This document shows, one piece after another, positions 44,613 to 52,603 of a stretch of DNA of 64,000 nucleotides; within the stretch, counting starts at the first letter, position 1; every line of letters starts with the position of its first letter. Position numbers and translations under genes: made by a program. Source of the DNA: Leeuwenhoekiella sp. (GTDB lineage: Bacteria > Bacteroidota > Bacteroidia > Flavobacteriales > Flavobacteriaceae); the NCBI GenBank assembly GCA_002708845.1, contig PAPI01000020.1:62001-126000 (forward strand), written 5' to 3'. Under the pieces are notes generated by a model, which made no database searches, was not told where the DNA came from, and worked only from the letters and a program-made list of their open reading frames with translations.

Positions 44613-45107
44613 TTGGATCCGCAACTTGAAAAACAATTTGTAACCCAGCTTGAGGCTAACCAGAACATCGTGCATAAAATCTGCAGATTATATACGCACG
44701 ACCGGGAGTCACATAACGATTTATTTCAGGAGATTACCATACAGCTTTTTAAGGCCTATCCTAAATTTAGAGGAGATGCCAAGTTTAGTACCTGGATGTA
44801 TCGGGTGGCGCTCAACACGGCCATAACGCTGTACCGTAAGAAAAAGCGGAGTATACCTACTACAGACTACGATAATGTGATGTTTAAAATCGCAAGTACC
44901 GAGTATGATAATACGGTAGAAGAGCAACTGAAACTGATGTATGCAGCAATACGCCAACTCAACGATATTGACAAAGCCTTAGTCTTCCTATACCTCGAAG
45001 ACAAACCCTATAGTGAGATATCTGAGACACTGGGAATAAGTGAGGTTAATGCGCGGGTTAAAATGAACCGTGTAAAAACCAAATTAAAAGATTTATTAAA
45101 TGTGTAG
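44613..45107 (+). CDS. ECF-type RNA polymerase sigma factor
   Basis: This 164-residue sigma factor starts at TTG 44613; no in-frame ATG exists nearby, and an intact N-terminus (MDPQLEKQFVTQLEANQNIVHKICRLYT) begins here. Region 2 covers about 20-90 (RESHNDLFQEITIQLFKAYPKFRGDAKFSTWMYRVALN) and region 4 about 105-160 (LEDKPYSEISETLGISEVNARVKMNRVKTKLKDL). The gene downstream encodes a four-helix membrane protein starting 6 bp later, likely its anti-sigma partner. ECF factors of this kind often control envelope stress; target genes cannot be read from this window. Confidence 0.92.
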   Translation: MDPQLEKQFVTQLEANQNIVHKICRLYTHDRESHNDLFQEITIQLFKAYPKFRGDAKFSTWMYRVALNTAITLYRKKKRSIPTTDYDNVMFKIASTEYDNTVEEQLKLMYAAIRQLNDIDKALVFLYLEDKPYSEISETLGISEVNARVKMNRVKTKLKDLLNV

Positions 45108-45113
45108 CACCCG

Positions 45114-45755
45114 ATGGATGAACTTGAATTTTTAAAACAGGACTGGAAGCGGCAGGAAGCCGATCTACCCGTAGTGAGCACAGACTCGCTCTATACTATG
45201 ATTCACAAACGCTCATCATCTTTGATGAAGTGGTTGCTTTATGTTTCAATTTTTGAATTTGTACTCTGGACGGTACTCAACTTTTTAACGGTAAACACCA
45301 AAACCCTCGAAAGCCTTAAAGAAATTCATCTTTACGAATTTGAAATTGGTATCACCCTCCTGCAATATGTGGTTCTTGCCGTATTTATCTATTGCTTCTA
45401 TAAAAATTACAAAGAAGTAAGAACCACAGACAATACCCGCAAACTGATGAAGAAAATCCTCAATACGCGCCGCACTGTCAACATTTATGTGATCTACAAC
45501 CTGATTATGGTATTTGTTATCGGTATTGTTGTGTTTACAGCATCTGCGCTTTATGATCCTGCATTACAGGATTTATATGTGCTGGACGATGATGGCAATC
45601 GTCATTTACCTGTACAGGTATTTCTGGTATTCTTTGGATCTATTGCAGCTTTCGCAGTGGTCATCTGGCTCTTCTACAAATTGCTTTACGGAATTTTAAT
45701 GAGACGTCTTTATGGAAATTATAAGAAGCTCAGTAAACTCGAGATGGAAGAATAG
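45114..45755 (+). CDS. Four-helix membrane protein, possible anti-sigma factor
   Basis: This 213-residue protein has a short acidic cytoplasmic N-terminus (about 35 residues, MDELEFLKQDWKRQEADL) followed by helices at about 38-58, 78-98, 123-145 and 165-195. It is 6 bp downstream of the ECF sigma gene and has no other identifiable domain. Cytoplasmic N-terminal segments of this size can bind and hold sigma factors, but the classical zinc anti-sigma motif (HxxxCxxC) is not present. Homologues are often mis-annotated as carotene oxygenases. Confidence 0.75.
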   Translation: MDELEFLKQDWKRQEADLPVVSTDSLYTMIHKRSSSLMKWLLYVSIFEFVLWTVLNFLTVNTKTLESLKEIHLYEFEIGITLLQYVVLAVFIYCFYKNYKEVRTTDNTRKLMKKILNTRRTVNIYVIYNLIMVFVIGIVVFTASALYDPALQDLYVLDDDGNRHLPVQVFLVFFGSIAAFAVVIWLFYKLLYGILMRRLYGNYKKLSKLEMEE

Positions 45756-45756
45756 G

Positions 45757-45812
45757 GTTATTTAGTTATTTAGTTATTTAGTTATTTAGTTATTTAGTTA
45801 TTTAGTTATTTA
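45757..45812. repeat. Perfect 8 bp tandem repeat, (GTTATTTA)7
   Basis: Seven exact copies of GTTATTTA occupy 56 bp directly after the membrane-protein stop and 152 bp before the dikinase-like gene. The lack of any imperfection suggests recent slippage and likely length variation between strains. Because it is non-coding it could only affect spacing or transcript structure. Confidence 0.95.
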
Positions 45813-45940
45813 AAAAATCAAACTAAAAACCGAAAACCCAAAACGATAAACCTTGAATTTTAAACCTTAAATTTTGAATTGCCATAGACATTTAAGAAAA
45901 TCATAAACTTTTTTAAGCGATTCTTAACAGGGCTTGCACT

Positions 45941-45948
45941 TACATTTG
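45941..45948 (+). promoter_or_regulatory. Candidate -7 box TACATTTG for the dikinase-like gene
   Basis: TACATTTG matches the Bacteroidota -7 consensus TAnnTTTG, 16 bp before the ATG at 45965. A TTC at 45921-45923 sits 17 bp upstream and may serve as a weak -33 element. The resulting leader would be very short. Confidence 0.45.
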
Positions 45949-45964
45949 TGGCAAACAACCATTT

Positions 45965-48871
45965 ATGCAAAGAGCACTACGTTTGACCTTCGGAATTCTT
46001 TTGTTTGTCGGGTTTAAGGCTACAGCCCAGGAATATTCTGCAGAAAGCATTAAAAACACCATTACCGATTTTAAAAATGATCCGCGTGGCCCGTATTTAC
46101 GCATTCGTTGGTTTTGTGAAGATGGGACGATGCGGGAACCTAAAGATCCCTGCCCCGAAGGTGTAGACGGTATTCAACACGCCAGTTATAAAGAAGTAAC
46201 CAAAAAATTAGCTGATAAGAACCACCTGTATTTTGGTGAAATTCTCGCCGCTGCAGACCAGCAGGACTTTTGGGATGCCTCAAACGAGCACAGCCGCCTT
46301 AAGCAATACCAGTTGGGTAACTACCTTAAAAGTGTCGATAACGGGTGGATTCTTGAAAAAGCACAGTTTTACCGCGGAGCCATTCAGTCTGAAGATGAGG
46401 AAGCCTGGGGTATCGAATTTTTTGAATGGCTGCTCAAAGACGATGCGCGTCTGGAGGCCAACTATTACCTCATTCGTCAGGCGCTTAAAGACATTCCTCA
46501 TGCTGGTGACGATAACCTGGCTCAGCGTATGCGAAGCGAGTCTAAACTCATTGCTGAAGAATTTCCGAAATTTATGGACGCTCGTGTAAAAATTCACGGC
46601 CAGCCAGATGTAAGCGATGTGGCTTTGGTACAAAACTTCAAACAGGAATACAATGACCAGTTGAGTCCCGAGCTTCAGAGCGAAATGGACCAGCTACTCG
46701 AAACGATGCGCGAGTACTATGCACCTATCAATTTTACAGCCCTTAACAAACGGGTAAGTGGCCTTAAAAGTGCCCCCGCAGTAAAAGCTTCGTTGCTTCA
46801 GTTTACAGAAAAATACAATTTTGAAACTCCTGCAGATTCTTTGATTCCGCAGATCAGTGATTTGCTATGCAACATACGCACCCAGATTACTCAGGTAAAA
46901 AGTACCAAAGAACGTCTGGAACTTTTAGACATTTCCCTCAAGCTGGAAGAAGTTGTTCTTAAAAAATCTCCGGAATGGGAACCTAAAGATCTGCGTGATC
47001 TTCTCGACAAAATATACCACCTCAGCTATGCTACTGCCGGCACCGGACTCATCGAAGTCTGGGAATGGGATGAAGTAGAAGGTATTTTAGCGCCGATACG
47101 CTATACGAATGTATCTCAGGGCGAACTCAACACCATCCTAAACACCGCCCGCAATGTGGTGCAATGGAGCGCCGCTATGGCTAAGGCCACCTACGACGAT
47201 GTGGTTGAAGACTACACCGCATTTGAGCCTCTGGCTTCCGGTTTTATTGATGATCGCGTGCGTTCTTCTGTAGCGCTTCCGTTAGGAAAAGCGGTGAGTG
47301 AATTGGGTGATTTTATTTCAGCTAAATCCAACCTGGAAAACAGCGTAATGGATATTGCCAATCAAAGTGCGATTCACGGCCTCAATCCCGGTTATGCAAT
47401 GGGCGAACTCGTCGTAGTACCCGGTAATCCCGATGCGGTGGAAGTTGATAACACCAAAATTTACATCTTTAAGCGTCCGCCTTCAGATTTGAAACCTGTT
47501 GCGGGAATTGCCACGGTAGATGAAGGAAATCTGGTTTCTCACGTGCAACTTTTAGCCCGAAATCTGGGAATTCCCAATGCGGCTTTGAGCGATGCAAACC
47601 TCGAAGATCTGGAAGCCTTTAACGGCAAGACGGTGTTCTATGCCGTATCCAATAAAGGAACGGTAATTTTAAAACCGGCTTCAGAAATGAGTTCCGAAGA
47701 AGAAAAACTCTTCAGTAAAGAAGAACGCAAACAGGATAAAATCGCGGTGCCTATTGAAAAAATTCAGCTTGATAAAACCAACATTCTCAATATGCGGAAT
47801 ATTGATGCTTCCGCCAGTGGTATTCTGGCAGGGCCAAAAGCCGCCAATCTTGGACAGCTTAAAAAGATGTTTCCCGATCACGTGGTAGAAGGCCTGGTGA
47901 TTCCCTTCGGAATTTTCAGAGAGCATATGAATTTGCCGATGCCCGGTCAGGGAAAAAGCTACTGGCAGTTTCTTACTGATATGTTTGCTTCCGCGGAAGC
48001 GAAACGCCAGGCCGGAACTTCCGAATCACAGGTTGAAGCCTACCAACTGGCCCAATTGGCCACGCTGCGCGATGCGATCAATGCGATGCAACTGAAGCCT
48101 GAATTTGTAAGTGAACTACGCAATTCGTTTTCTCAAATCTTTGGTTCGCCAATCGGTGAAACTCCGGTTTTTCTGCGTAGCGATACCAATATGGAAGACC
48201 TTAAAGAATTTACCGGTGCGGGGCTTAACCTCACGCTTTTTAACGTGGTTCAGGAACAGCTCATATTAGACGGAATTAAGAAAGTTTGGGCCTCGCCGTA
48301 TACCGAACGCAGTTTTAAATGGAGACAGGCTTATTTGTCCAATCCTGAGAATGTATTCCCTTCTATTCTGGTGATTCCCAGCGTAGATGTAGAATACAGC
48401 GGGGTGATGATTACCAAAGGGATTAATGAAGGTACAGACGATGATCTTACCGTTGCCTTTAGCCGCGGTGCCGGTGGTGCAGTTGACGGTCAGGCTGCCG
48501 AAACCCGTCTTATTACCGCAACCGGAACCCGATTATTAGCTCCCGCCCGCCAGCCCGATTACATCAGGCTTCCGGCTACGGGAAGTACTAAAGGCTATTC
48601 CACCACCTTTGAATCGCCTATTCTCAATGAAAAAAATGTAGCAAGTTTGCGCGAAGTGGCTCGTGACATCCGTACTAAAATTCCGCAGGAAACCAATACC
48701 GATTACGACGGAGCTTACGATGTGGAACTGGGCTTTGCCGATGATAAACTCTGGCTGTTTCAGATACGGCCTTTCGTAGAAAATAAAAACGCTTTAAGCA
48801 ACGGCTATCTCGATTCGATTTCGCCAAAAACCAACGCCGAAGAATACATAGAACTCGACAGCGCCCTATAA
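45965..48871 (+). CDS. Secreted GWD/PPS-like dikinase family protein
   Basis: This 968-residue protein has a clear signal peptide (cleavage after about residue 22, ATAQ). Residues about 25-480 are a helical N-terminal region of unknown type. A swivelling phosphohistidine-like domain follows (about 490-575; VDEGNLVSHVQLLARN, with His526 in the position of the phospho-acceptor of glucan water dikinase). Then comes a PPDK_N-type ATP-grasp domain (about 620-940; GPKAANLGQL, FLRSDTNMEDLKEFTGAGL, and DVELGFADDKLWLFQIRPF). The domain order matches alpha-glucan water dikinase, not bacterial PEP synthase. Export to a compartment without ATP is odd, and the His context differs from PEP enzymes. It may be an inactive binding protein, a lipid-anchored form, or a new dikinase. 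A class-A-like hydrolase follows. Confidence 0.85.
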   Translation: MQRALRLTFGILLFVGFKATAQEYSAESIKNTITDFKNDPRGPYLRIRWFCEDGTMREPKDPCPEGVDGIQHASYKEVTKKLADKNHLYFGEILAAADQQDFWDASNEHSRLKQYQLGNYLKSVDNGWILEKAQFYRGAIQSEDEEAWGIEFFEWLLKDDARLEANYYLIRQALKDIPHAGDDNLAQRMRSESKLIAEEFPKFMDARVKIHGQPDVSDVALVQNFKQEYNDQLSPELQSEMDQLLETMREYYAPINFTALNKRVSGLKSAPAVKASLLQFTEKYNFETPADSLIPQISDLLCNIRTQITQVKSTKERLELLDISLKLEEVVLKKSPEWEPKDLRDLLDKIYHLSYATAGTGLIEVWEWDEVEGILAPIRYTNVSQGELNTILNTARNVVQWSAAMAKATYDDVVEDYTAFEPLASGFIDDRVRSSVALPLGKAVSELGDFISAKSNLENSVMDIANQSAIHGLNPGYAMGELVVVPGNPDAVEVDNTKIYIFKRPPSDLKPVAGIATVDEGNLVSHVQLLARNLGIPNAALSDANLEDLEAFNGKTVFYAVSNKGTVILKPASEMSSEEEKLFSKEERKQDKIAVPIEKIQLDKTNILNMRNIDASASGILAGPKAANLGQLKKMFPDHVVEGLVIPFGIFREHMNLPMPGQGKSYWQFLTDMFASAEAKRQAGTSESQVEAYQLAQLATLRDAINAMQLKPEFVSELRNSFSQIFGSPIGETPVFLRSDTNMEDLKEFTGAGLNLTLFNVVQEQLILDGIKKVWASPYTERSFKWRQAYLSNPENVFPSILVIPSVDVEYSGVMITKGINEGTDDDLTVAFSRGAGGAVDGQAAETRLITATGTRLLAPARQPDYIRLPATGSTKGYSTTFESPILNEKNVASLREVARDIRTKIPQETNTDYDGAYDVELGFADDKLWLFQIRPFVENKNALSNGYLDSISPKTNAEEYIELDSAL

Positions 48872-48972
48872 CCAAACCATTAGGAAAGCCCATATTGGGC
48901 ATTAAATAATGCAACCCATACCTGCCCGGCAATCAAAACATAGATTACCGGGATAAACAAATTTGAAATTAG

Positions 48973-50256
48973 ATGAAAAAAGCATTACTCTTTATTCCAC
49001 TCGCTGCCCTGGCGCTGATTACCCTCTTTTCGGGTTCGTACCCGATTGACGGTTATGAACGCACCGGGATAGACCGCCTCGCCTATCTGCAAAAAATTGT
49101 ACGCGACAGCATCAAATATACCCGCATCCCTGCCGGAGCCTATTTGTCTATAGACGATATCAAATTACGCCTGACTTCAAAGGCAGACAGTGCTATCGCC
49201 TATATGCAGGAAGATCCCGAGTTTCAAAAGAAAATTGGCGGACTCTTTTACGGGCTGGACCAGAGTTACTCGATCTCAGTTCTGGATATGACCGATACCA
49301 CCAACCTGAAATACGCCGCACGTAATGAAACCCGCGGCTACCAACCCGGGAGTGTGGGAAAACTCGCTATCCTGATCGCGATGTTTGACCAACTTGAGAA
49401 ATTATGCCCCGATGATTGGGGCGCACGGGTGAATCTGCTTAAATACAAACGTGTAAAAGGCGGCCCGTTTGCGGTGTATGATCACCACACCATACCCATT
49501 TACGATATTGAAAATGATAAACTCACCAAAAGACAAGCTCGGGAAAGCGATGTGTTTAGCCTGTATGAATGGATAGACCATATGGTGGCAGTAAGTAATA
49601 ACGGGGCCGCCAGTGTGGTGTACCGTGAGGCTTTATTGCTAAAGGTTTTTGGCGAAAAGTATTTTGACCTGACCGATGAAGAGGCGATGCAGTGGTTTAA
49701 AGACACCGACCGCAGCGAAGTGACCCGTCTTGCCAATGAAGTGGTTAACGAACCCCTGCGCGAAATGGGCATTACCGAAGATGAGTGGCGCCTGGGCGGC
49801 TTTTTTACCAATGGCGGCGAACGCTATGTGGGTAGAATGGGCGGCAGTATTGGTTCGCCCAAAGGTTTGATGAAATTCCTTATCAATCTGGAACAGGGTA
49901 AAGCAATTGACTCCTTATCCAGTCTCGAGATGAAACGCATTATGTACCAGACCGAACGCCGTATACGCTACGCCTACTCTCACGATCTGGACTCCGCAGC
50001 CGTGTATTTTAAAAGCGGAAGTTTTTACAAATGCGATCAAAGCAAAGGGGCTTGTGGGGATTATGCCGGTAACGTATTCAATTATATGAACTCGGTAATT
50101 ATCGTAGAGCATCCCGGCGACGGACCTAAATACATTGTGTGTTTGATGACTAATGTATTGCGTAAAAACTCTGCCAGCGATCATATGTATCTGGCCGGAA
50201 GAATTGATAAAGCCATACGCGAAGAACGCGAGACGGCGACTGCTACCGGGCAGTAG
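48973..50256 (+). CDS. Class A beta-lactamase-fold serine hydrolase
   Basis: This 427-residue exported protein has an N-terminal signal/anchor (about 1-22) and a penicillin-recognising domain (about 90-400). The catalytic set is visible: SVGK (Ser127, Lys130), SNN in VAVSNNGAA (about 212) and KSG in YFKSGSFYK (about 350). It could be a low-activity DD-peptidase or esterase rather than a true beta-lactamase, since the extra N-terminal and cysteine-containing loop (CDQSKGACGD) are unusual. It is 101 bp downstream of the secreted dikinase-like gene, same strand, and likely co-regulated. A strong terminator follows. Confidence 0.88.
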   Translation: MKKALLFIPLAALALITLFSGSYPIDGYERTGIDRLAYLQKIVRDSIKYTRIPAGAYLSIDDIKLRLTSKADSAIAYMQEDPEFQKKIGGLFYGLDQSYSISVLDMTDTTNLKYAARNETRGYQPGSVGKLAILIAMFDQLEKLCPDDWGARVNLLKYKRVKGGPFAVYDHHTIPIYDIENDKLTKRQARESDVFSLYEWIDHMVAVSNNGAASVVYREALLLKVFGEKYFDLTDEEAMQWFKDTDRSEVTRLANEVVNEPLREMGITEDEWRLGGFFTNGGERYVGRMGGSIGSPKGLMKFLINLEQGKAIDSLSSLEMKRIMYQTERRIRYAYSHDLDSAAVYFKSGSFYKCDQSKGACGDYAGNVFNYMNSVIIVEHPGDGPKYIVCLMTNVLRKNSASDHMYLAGRIDKAIREERETATATGQ

Positions 50257-50276
50257 AATTCTTTTTATAAAAAAAC

Positions 50277-50314
50277 AAAACCCGCTTTTAGGCAATCCTA
50301 AAGCGGGTTTTTTA
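50277..50314 (+). terminator. Rho-independent terminator
   Basis: The stem AAAACCCGCTTTTAGG / CCTAAAGCGGGTTTT with a CAAT loop and a one-base bulge is followed by T6, 20 bp past the serine-hydrolase stop. It closes the dikinase-hydrolase unit and marks the left border of the AT-rich island. Confidence 0.88.
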
Positions 50315-50403
50315 TTGGATTTAAGCGGTAAGTACCGCTGAATGAGGAATTCCGTAATCTGCTTAAAAGTGAAAAAACTATATTTAGCTTATTAAGACTA
50401 TAC

Positions 50404-50475
50404 TATACGTTTACAAATGTTTGTATACGTATACAATTGATTATAAAAAGGATATAACAGTACATTTTGTACGTT
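50404..50475 (+). promoter_or_regulatory. Nested palindromes upstream of the zinc-ribbon gene
   Basis: Arms TATACGT (50404-50410) and ACGTATA (50427-50433) surround the imperfect palindrome TTACAAATGTTTGTAT, and GTATACGTATAC (50423-50434) is itself a perfect 12 bp palindrome. A further GTAC-atttt-GTAC lies at 50462-50473. The cluster is 40-110 bp before the ATG at 50515 and looks like an operator array for a dimeric regulator. Confidence 0.5.
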
Positions 50476-50514
50476 TATATAATTGTTGCCATTAATTATG
50501 ACCCAACCAGCAAA

Positions 50515-50739
50515 ATGATAGACTTTGATAATTTATGGGTTGATATAGAATGTCCGAAATGCGGATATAAGGATGAAATACAGCTTATCGACGCAAAAAC
50601 AGAAAAAACTATTTATTGTCATAATTGCAAAATTCAAATTAAACTTTCCGATAGTGAAGCTTCGGTTCACGCAGGAATTGATAGTATGACTAATGCTTTA
50701 AAGGAACTTGAAAACACATTAAAGAATTTCGGAAAATGA
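50515..50739 (+). CDS. Small zinc-ribbon protein
   Basis: This 74-residue protein begins at ATG 50515 (a TTG reading from 50467 adds 16 residues and is less likely). Two CxxC knuckles, Cys13-Pro-Lys-Cys16 and Cys35-His-Asn-Cys38, form a zinc ribbon, followed by an acidic helix (about 48-72). Its stop overlaps the start of the nuclease-like gene by 4 bp (ATGA), so translation is coupled and the proteins are probably partners. Base composition is clearly richer in A and T than the flanking core genes. Confidence 0.75.
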   Translation: MIDFDNLWVDIECPKCGYKDEIQLIDAKTEKTIYCHNCKIQIKLSDSEASVHAGIDSMTNALKELENTLKNFGK

Positions 50740-51695
50740 ATTATTCAAACCATAATTTAAGAACAGATTTACAAGAATGGAAAAATAGATTGTACAGAGC
50801 GCCTTATGCGCAATTTGGCAATCAACTTAAATACCTACTGAATAATCTAGATAATAATTTACAAATAAAAGGTCTTGTTCAAGAATCTTTAAATAAGCAT
50901 CCTTATTCAGACGAAGATTTTGATAAACAAACTGAACGAGAAAGAAGAGGCGTTGATATGGAATTTGAATCCGAGATTCATCAAACAGCTTATTGTTATC
51001 AGTTTATAAAGTATATCATTGCAAAATCTGGAAATCATAATCTACATAACCTTACCATTTTTTCACGAAGAGACTTTAATGACACAAAAACTAAAATTGT
51101 TGAAGATTATATTTCGCCAATAATCTATTATTTACACGATAAGCTTGACAAATCTAATTCAACAATCTACTTATTAGAAAAATACAAAAGACGAACGGAA
51201 TGGTTCACTAAAAAAGAACTTTTTGAAAAGTATAAAACGGCTGACAAAAACTATGAACAGATTCTTGAAGATGATTTGAGGTTATTTCTTTTCGACCAAG
51301 GAATTGATTATCCGTTTTCCACACCGACCTCTGCTTCAGGTAGAGCAGACATAATTGGAGAAATTGAAACTGACGACCCTTTAGTTGTAGAAATAAAGAT
51401 TTTTGACAGAAACAAAAGCTATGGAAAAGAGCGAATAAAAGATGGATTTAATCAAATAGTCAAATATGCTAATGACTACAACAAAGATGTTGGATATTTA
51501 GTGATTTTCAATATGGACAAAGCTGAATTGAATTTTAATTTTACGGATAACAGTAATGTTTTCCCACCATCTATCCAGTTTAGTAATAAGATTTTTTATT
51601 TCGTAGTCATAAATTCAGCGAATAACCAAACAGCTAGTAAGTCAGGAACAATTCAAGAGGTCGAAATTACTGAAAAGGAACTGACGAAAAAATAA
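50736..51695 (+). CDS. PD-(D/E)XK nuclease-like protein
   Basis: This 319-residue protein has a helical N-terminal part (about 1-175) and a C-terminal PD-(D/E)XK-like core: Asp205 in SGRADIIGEIE, then Glu219-x-Lys221 in PLVVEIKIFD, with a helix Glu at 178 (ILEDDLRLFL) and Gln240/Lys243 (FNQIVKYAND) as the further family positions. The following strand YLVIFN is typical. The fold is found in restriction enzymes, resolvases and defence nucleases; substrate is unknown. It is coupled to the zinc-ribbon gene. AT-rich codon use suggests transfer. No methylase is next to it, so classical restriction-modification is unlikely. Confidence 0.75.
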   Translation: MNYSNHNLRTDLQEWKNRLYRAPYAQFGNQLKYLLNNLDNNLQIKGLVQESLNKHPYSDEDFDKQTERERRGVDMEFESEIHQTAYCYQFIKYIIAKSGNHNLHNLTIFSRRDFNDTKTKIVEDYISPIIYYLHDKLDKSNSTIYLLEKYKRRTEWFTKKELFEKYKTADKNYEQILEDDLRLFLFDQGIDYPFSTPTSASGRADIIGEIETDDPLVVEIKIFDRNKSYGKERIKDGFNQIVKYANDYNKDVGYLVIFNMDKAELNFNFTDNSNVFPPSIQFSNKIFYFVVINSANNQTASKSGTIQEVEITEKELTKK

Positions 51696-51698
51696 CTA

Positions 51699-51890
51699 AT
51701 GGCAACAATGTGTCCTATGAAAAGCCCTAGTACAGTTCTTTAAAGTTACTATTTAATTTTTATATACTTCATAATATTGTTTTTAGGGTACCTACCGGTA
51801 AGCAAGTTCGGTTCACAACCGTAAATCCTCACGAATTTCAACGCAACGAAATCATAGCCTAAAACCCGTTATCCACAATAAGCGCAAACC
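51699..51890. other. Cassette-border-like intergenic region
   Basis: There is no gene in these 199 bp. It begins ACTAATGGCAACAATG with GTGTCCTATG and ends CCGTTATCCACAATAAGCGC just before the next start. Similar beginnings (ACGTCCTACC near 53762, ACGTCCTCTA near 54789) and endings (CCGTTGTAAGGC near 52573) recur at nearby single-gene borders. The pattern resembles boundaries of gene cassettes, but the integron core GTTRRRY is not matched exactly and no integrase is in view. Confidence 0.3.
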
Positions 51891-51894
51891 GAGT

Positions 51895-52470
51895 ATGACA
51901 CAAAATTTACTTTTTATTTTAGTTGTTGGAATAGGATTGTTTTTTGCGGTCAAATATGCAGCCAAAGCAAAAAAAGATATTGTGAAACATCAGCAGGCTG
52001 AAAAACAAACGGAACAAAACCCCTATTTTGATATGCGCAAAATGGCATTTTCAGTTACTGCTGAACAACTTGGTTTAAGCGGAATTGACAAAAATGATGT
52101 TTACGGAATAGTTTCTGAAATGGATATGAATGGAGGAACGGCAACTGTGGTCACTTTTTCAACCGGAGACACCAGTATTTACCTGAGTTCAGGTGGAGCA
52201 TTTATTGGAGCTGGACAATACGAAAGTGTTCAGGAAGTAGTGAAAAAATATGTAAAAAACGGACAAAAATATATTGAGAAAGCAACTAAAATTGAGAAAG
52301 CGAAATTACCAAAAAACGGAATGACTAACTTCAATTTTCTGACTGAAAACGGAATTTATAGCATCTCTGAAAATTTGAGTGAACTTGAATCTGGAAAATC
52401 AGAATTTTCAAATTTGTTCATTGAATTGAACGAAGTAATTTCTCAAATTAGAATGAAAAGTGGAGAATAA
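51895..52470 (+). CDS. Membrane-anchored protein of unknown function
   Basis: This 191-residue protein has one N-terminal membrane helix (about residues 5-22), then a basic stretch, then a soluble domain (about 45-185). No family is recognised. Visible elements include GIVSEMDMNGGTATVVTFSTGDTSIYLSSGGAFIGAG (beta-rich) and helical YESVQEVVKKYVKNGQKYIEKATKIEKAK. The gene is AT-rich and flanked by repeat-like spacers, consistent with a mobile single-gene unit. Confidence 0.7.
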   Translation: MTQNLLFILVVGIGLFFAVKYAAKAKKDIVKHQQAEKQTEQNPYFDMRKMAFSVTAEQLGLSGIDKNDVYGIVSEMDMNGGTATVVTFSTGDTSIYLSSGGAFIGAGQYESVQEVVKKYVKNGQKYIEKATKIEKAKLPKNGMTNFNFLTENGIYSISENLSELESGKSEFSNLFIELNEVISQIRMKSGE

Positions 52471-52510
52471 ATACTGCAGATATAAATGTGTATAATTCAT
52501 TGCTTGTTCT

Positions 52511-52533
52511 TGCCTACCGACAGGCAGGCTTGC
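52511..52533. repeat. Short palindromic intergenic repeat
   Basis: GCCTACC-gaca-GGCAGGC (52512-52529) is a near-perfect hairpin with one mismatch. The CCGACAGGCAGG core resembles a palindromic sequence spread in many Bacteroidota genomes. It lies between two single genes of the AT-rich island. Confidence 0.5.
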
Positions 52534-52603
52534 AAAATTACGTACTAACCCACGCTACTACTCATAGCCGAGCCGTTGTAAGGCATTTGAAAATCAAAAT
52601 TCA

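Noticed and set aside
45757-45812. Possible CRISPR-like array
   Set aside because: The units are 8 bp and contiguous with no spacers; it is a simple tandem repeat.
50467-50514. Longer TTG start for the zinc-ribbon protein
   Set aside because: The extra 16 residues overlap the palindromic control region, and a good ATG follows at 50515.
50736-51695. Type II restriction-modification system
   Set aside because: Only a nuclease-like core is seen; no methylase motif is present in the neighbouring genes.
51699-51890. True integron attC site
   Set aside because: The sequence is only loosely similar; the exact GTTRRRY core and an integrase are missing.
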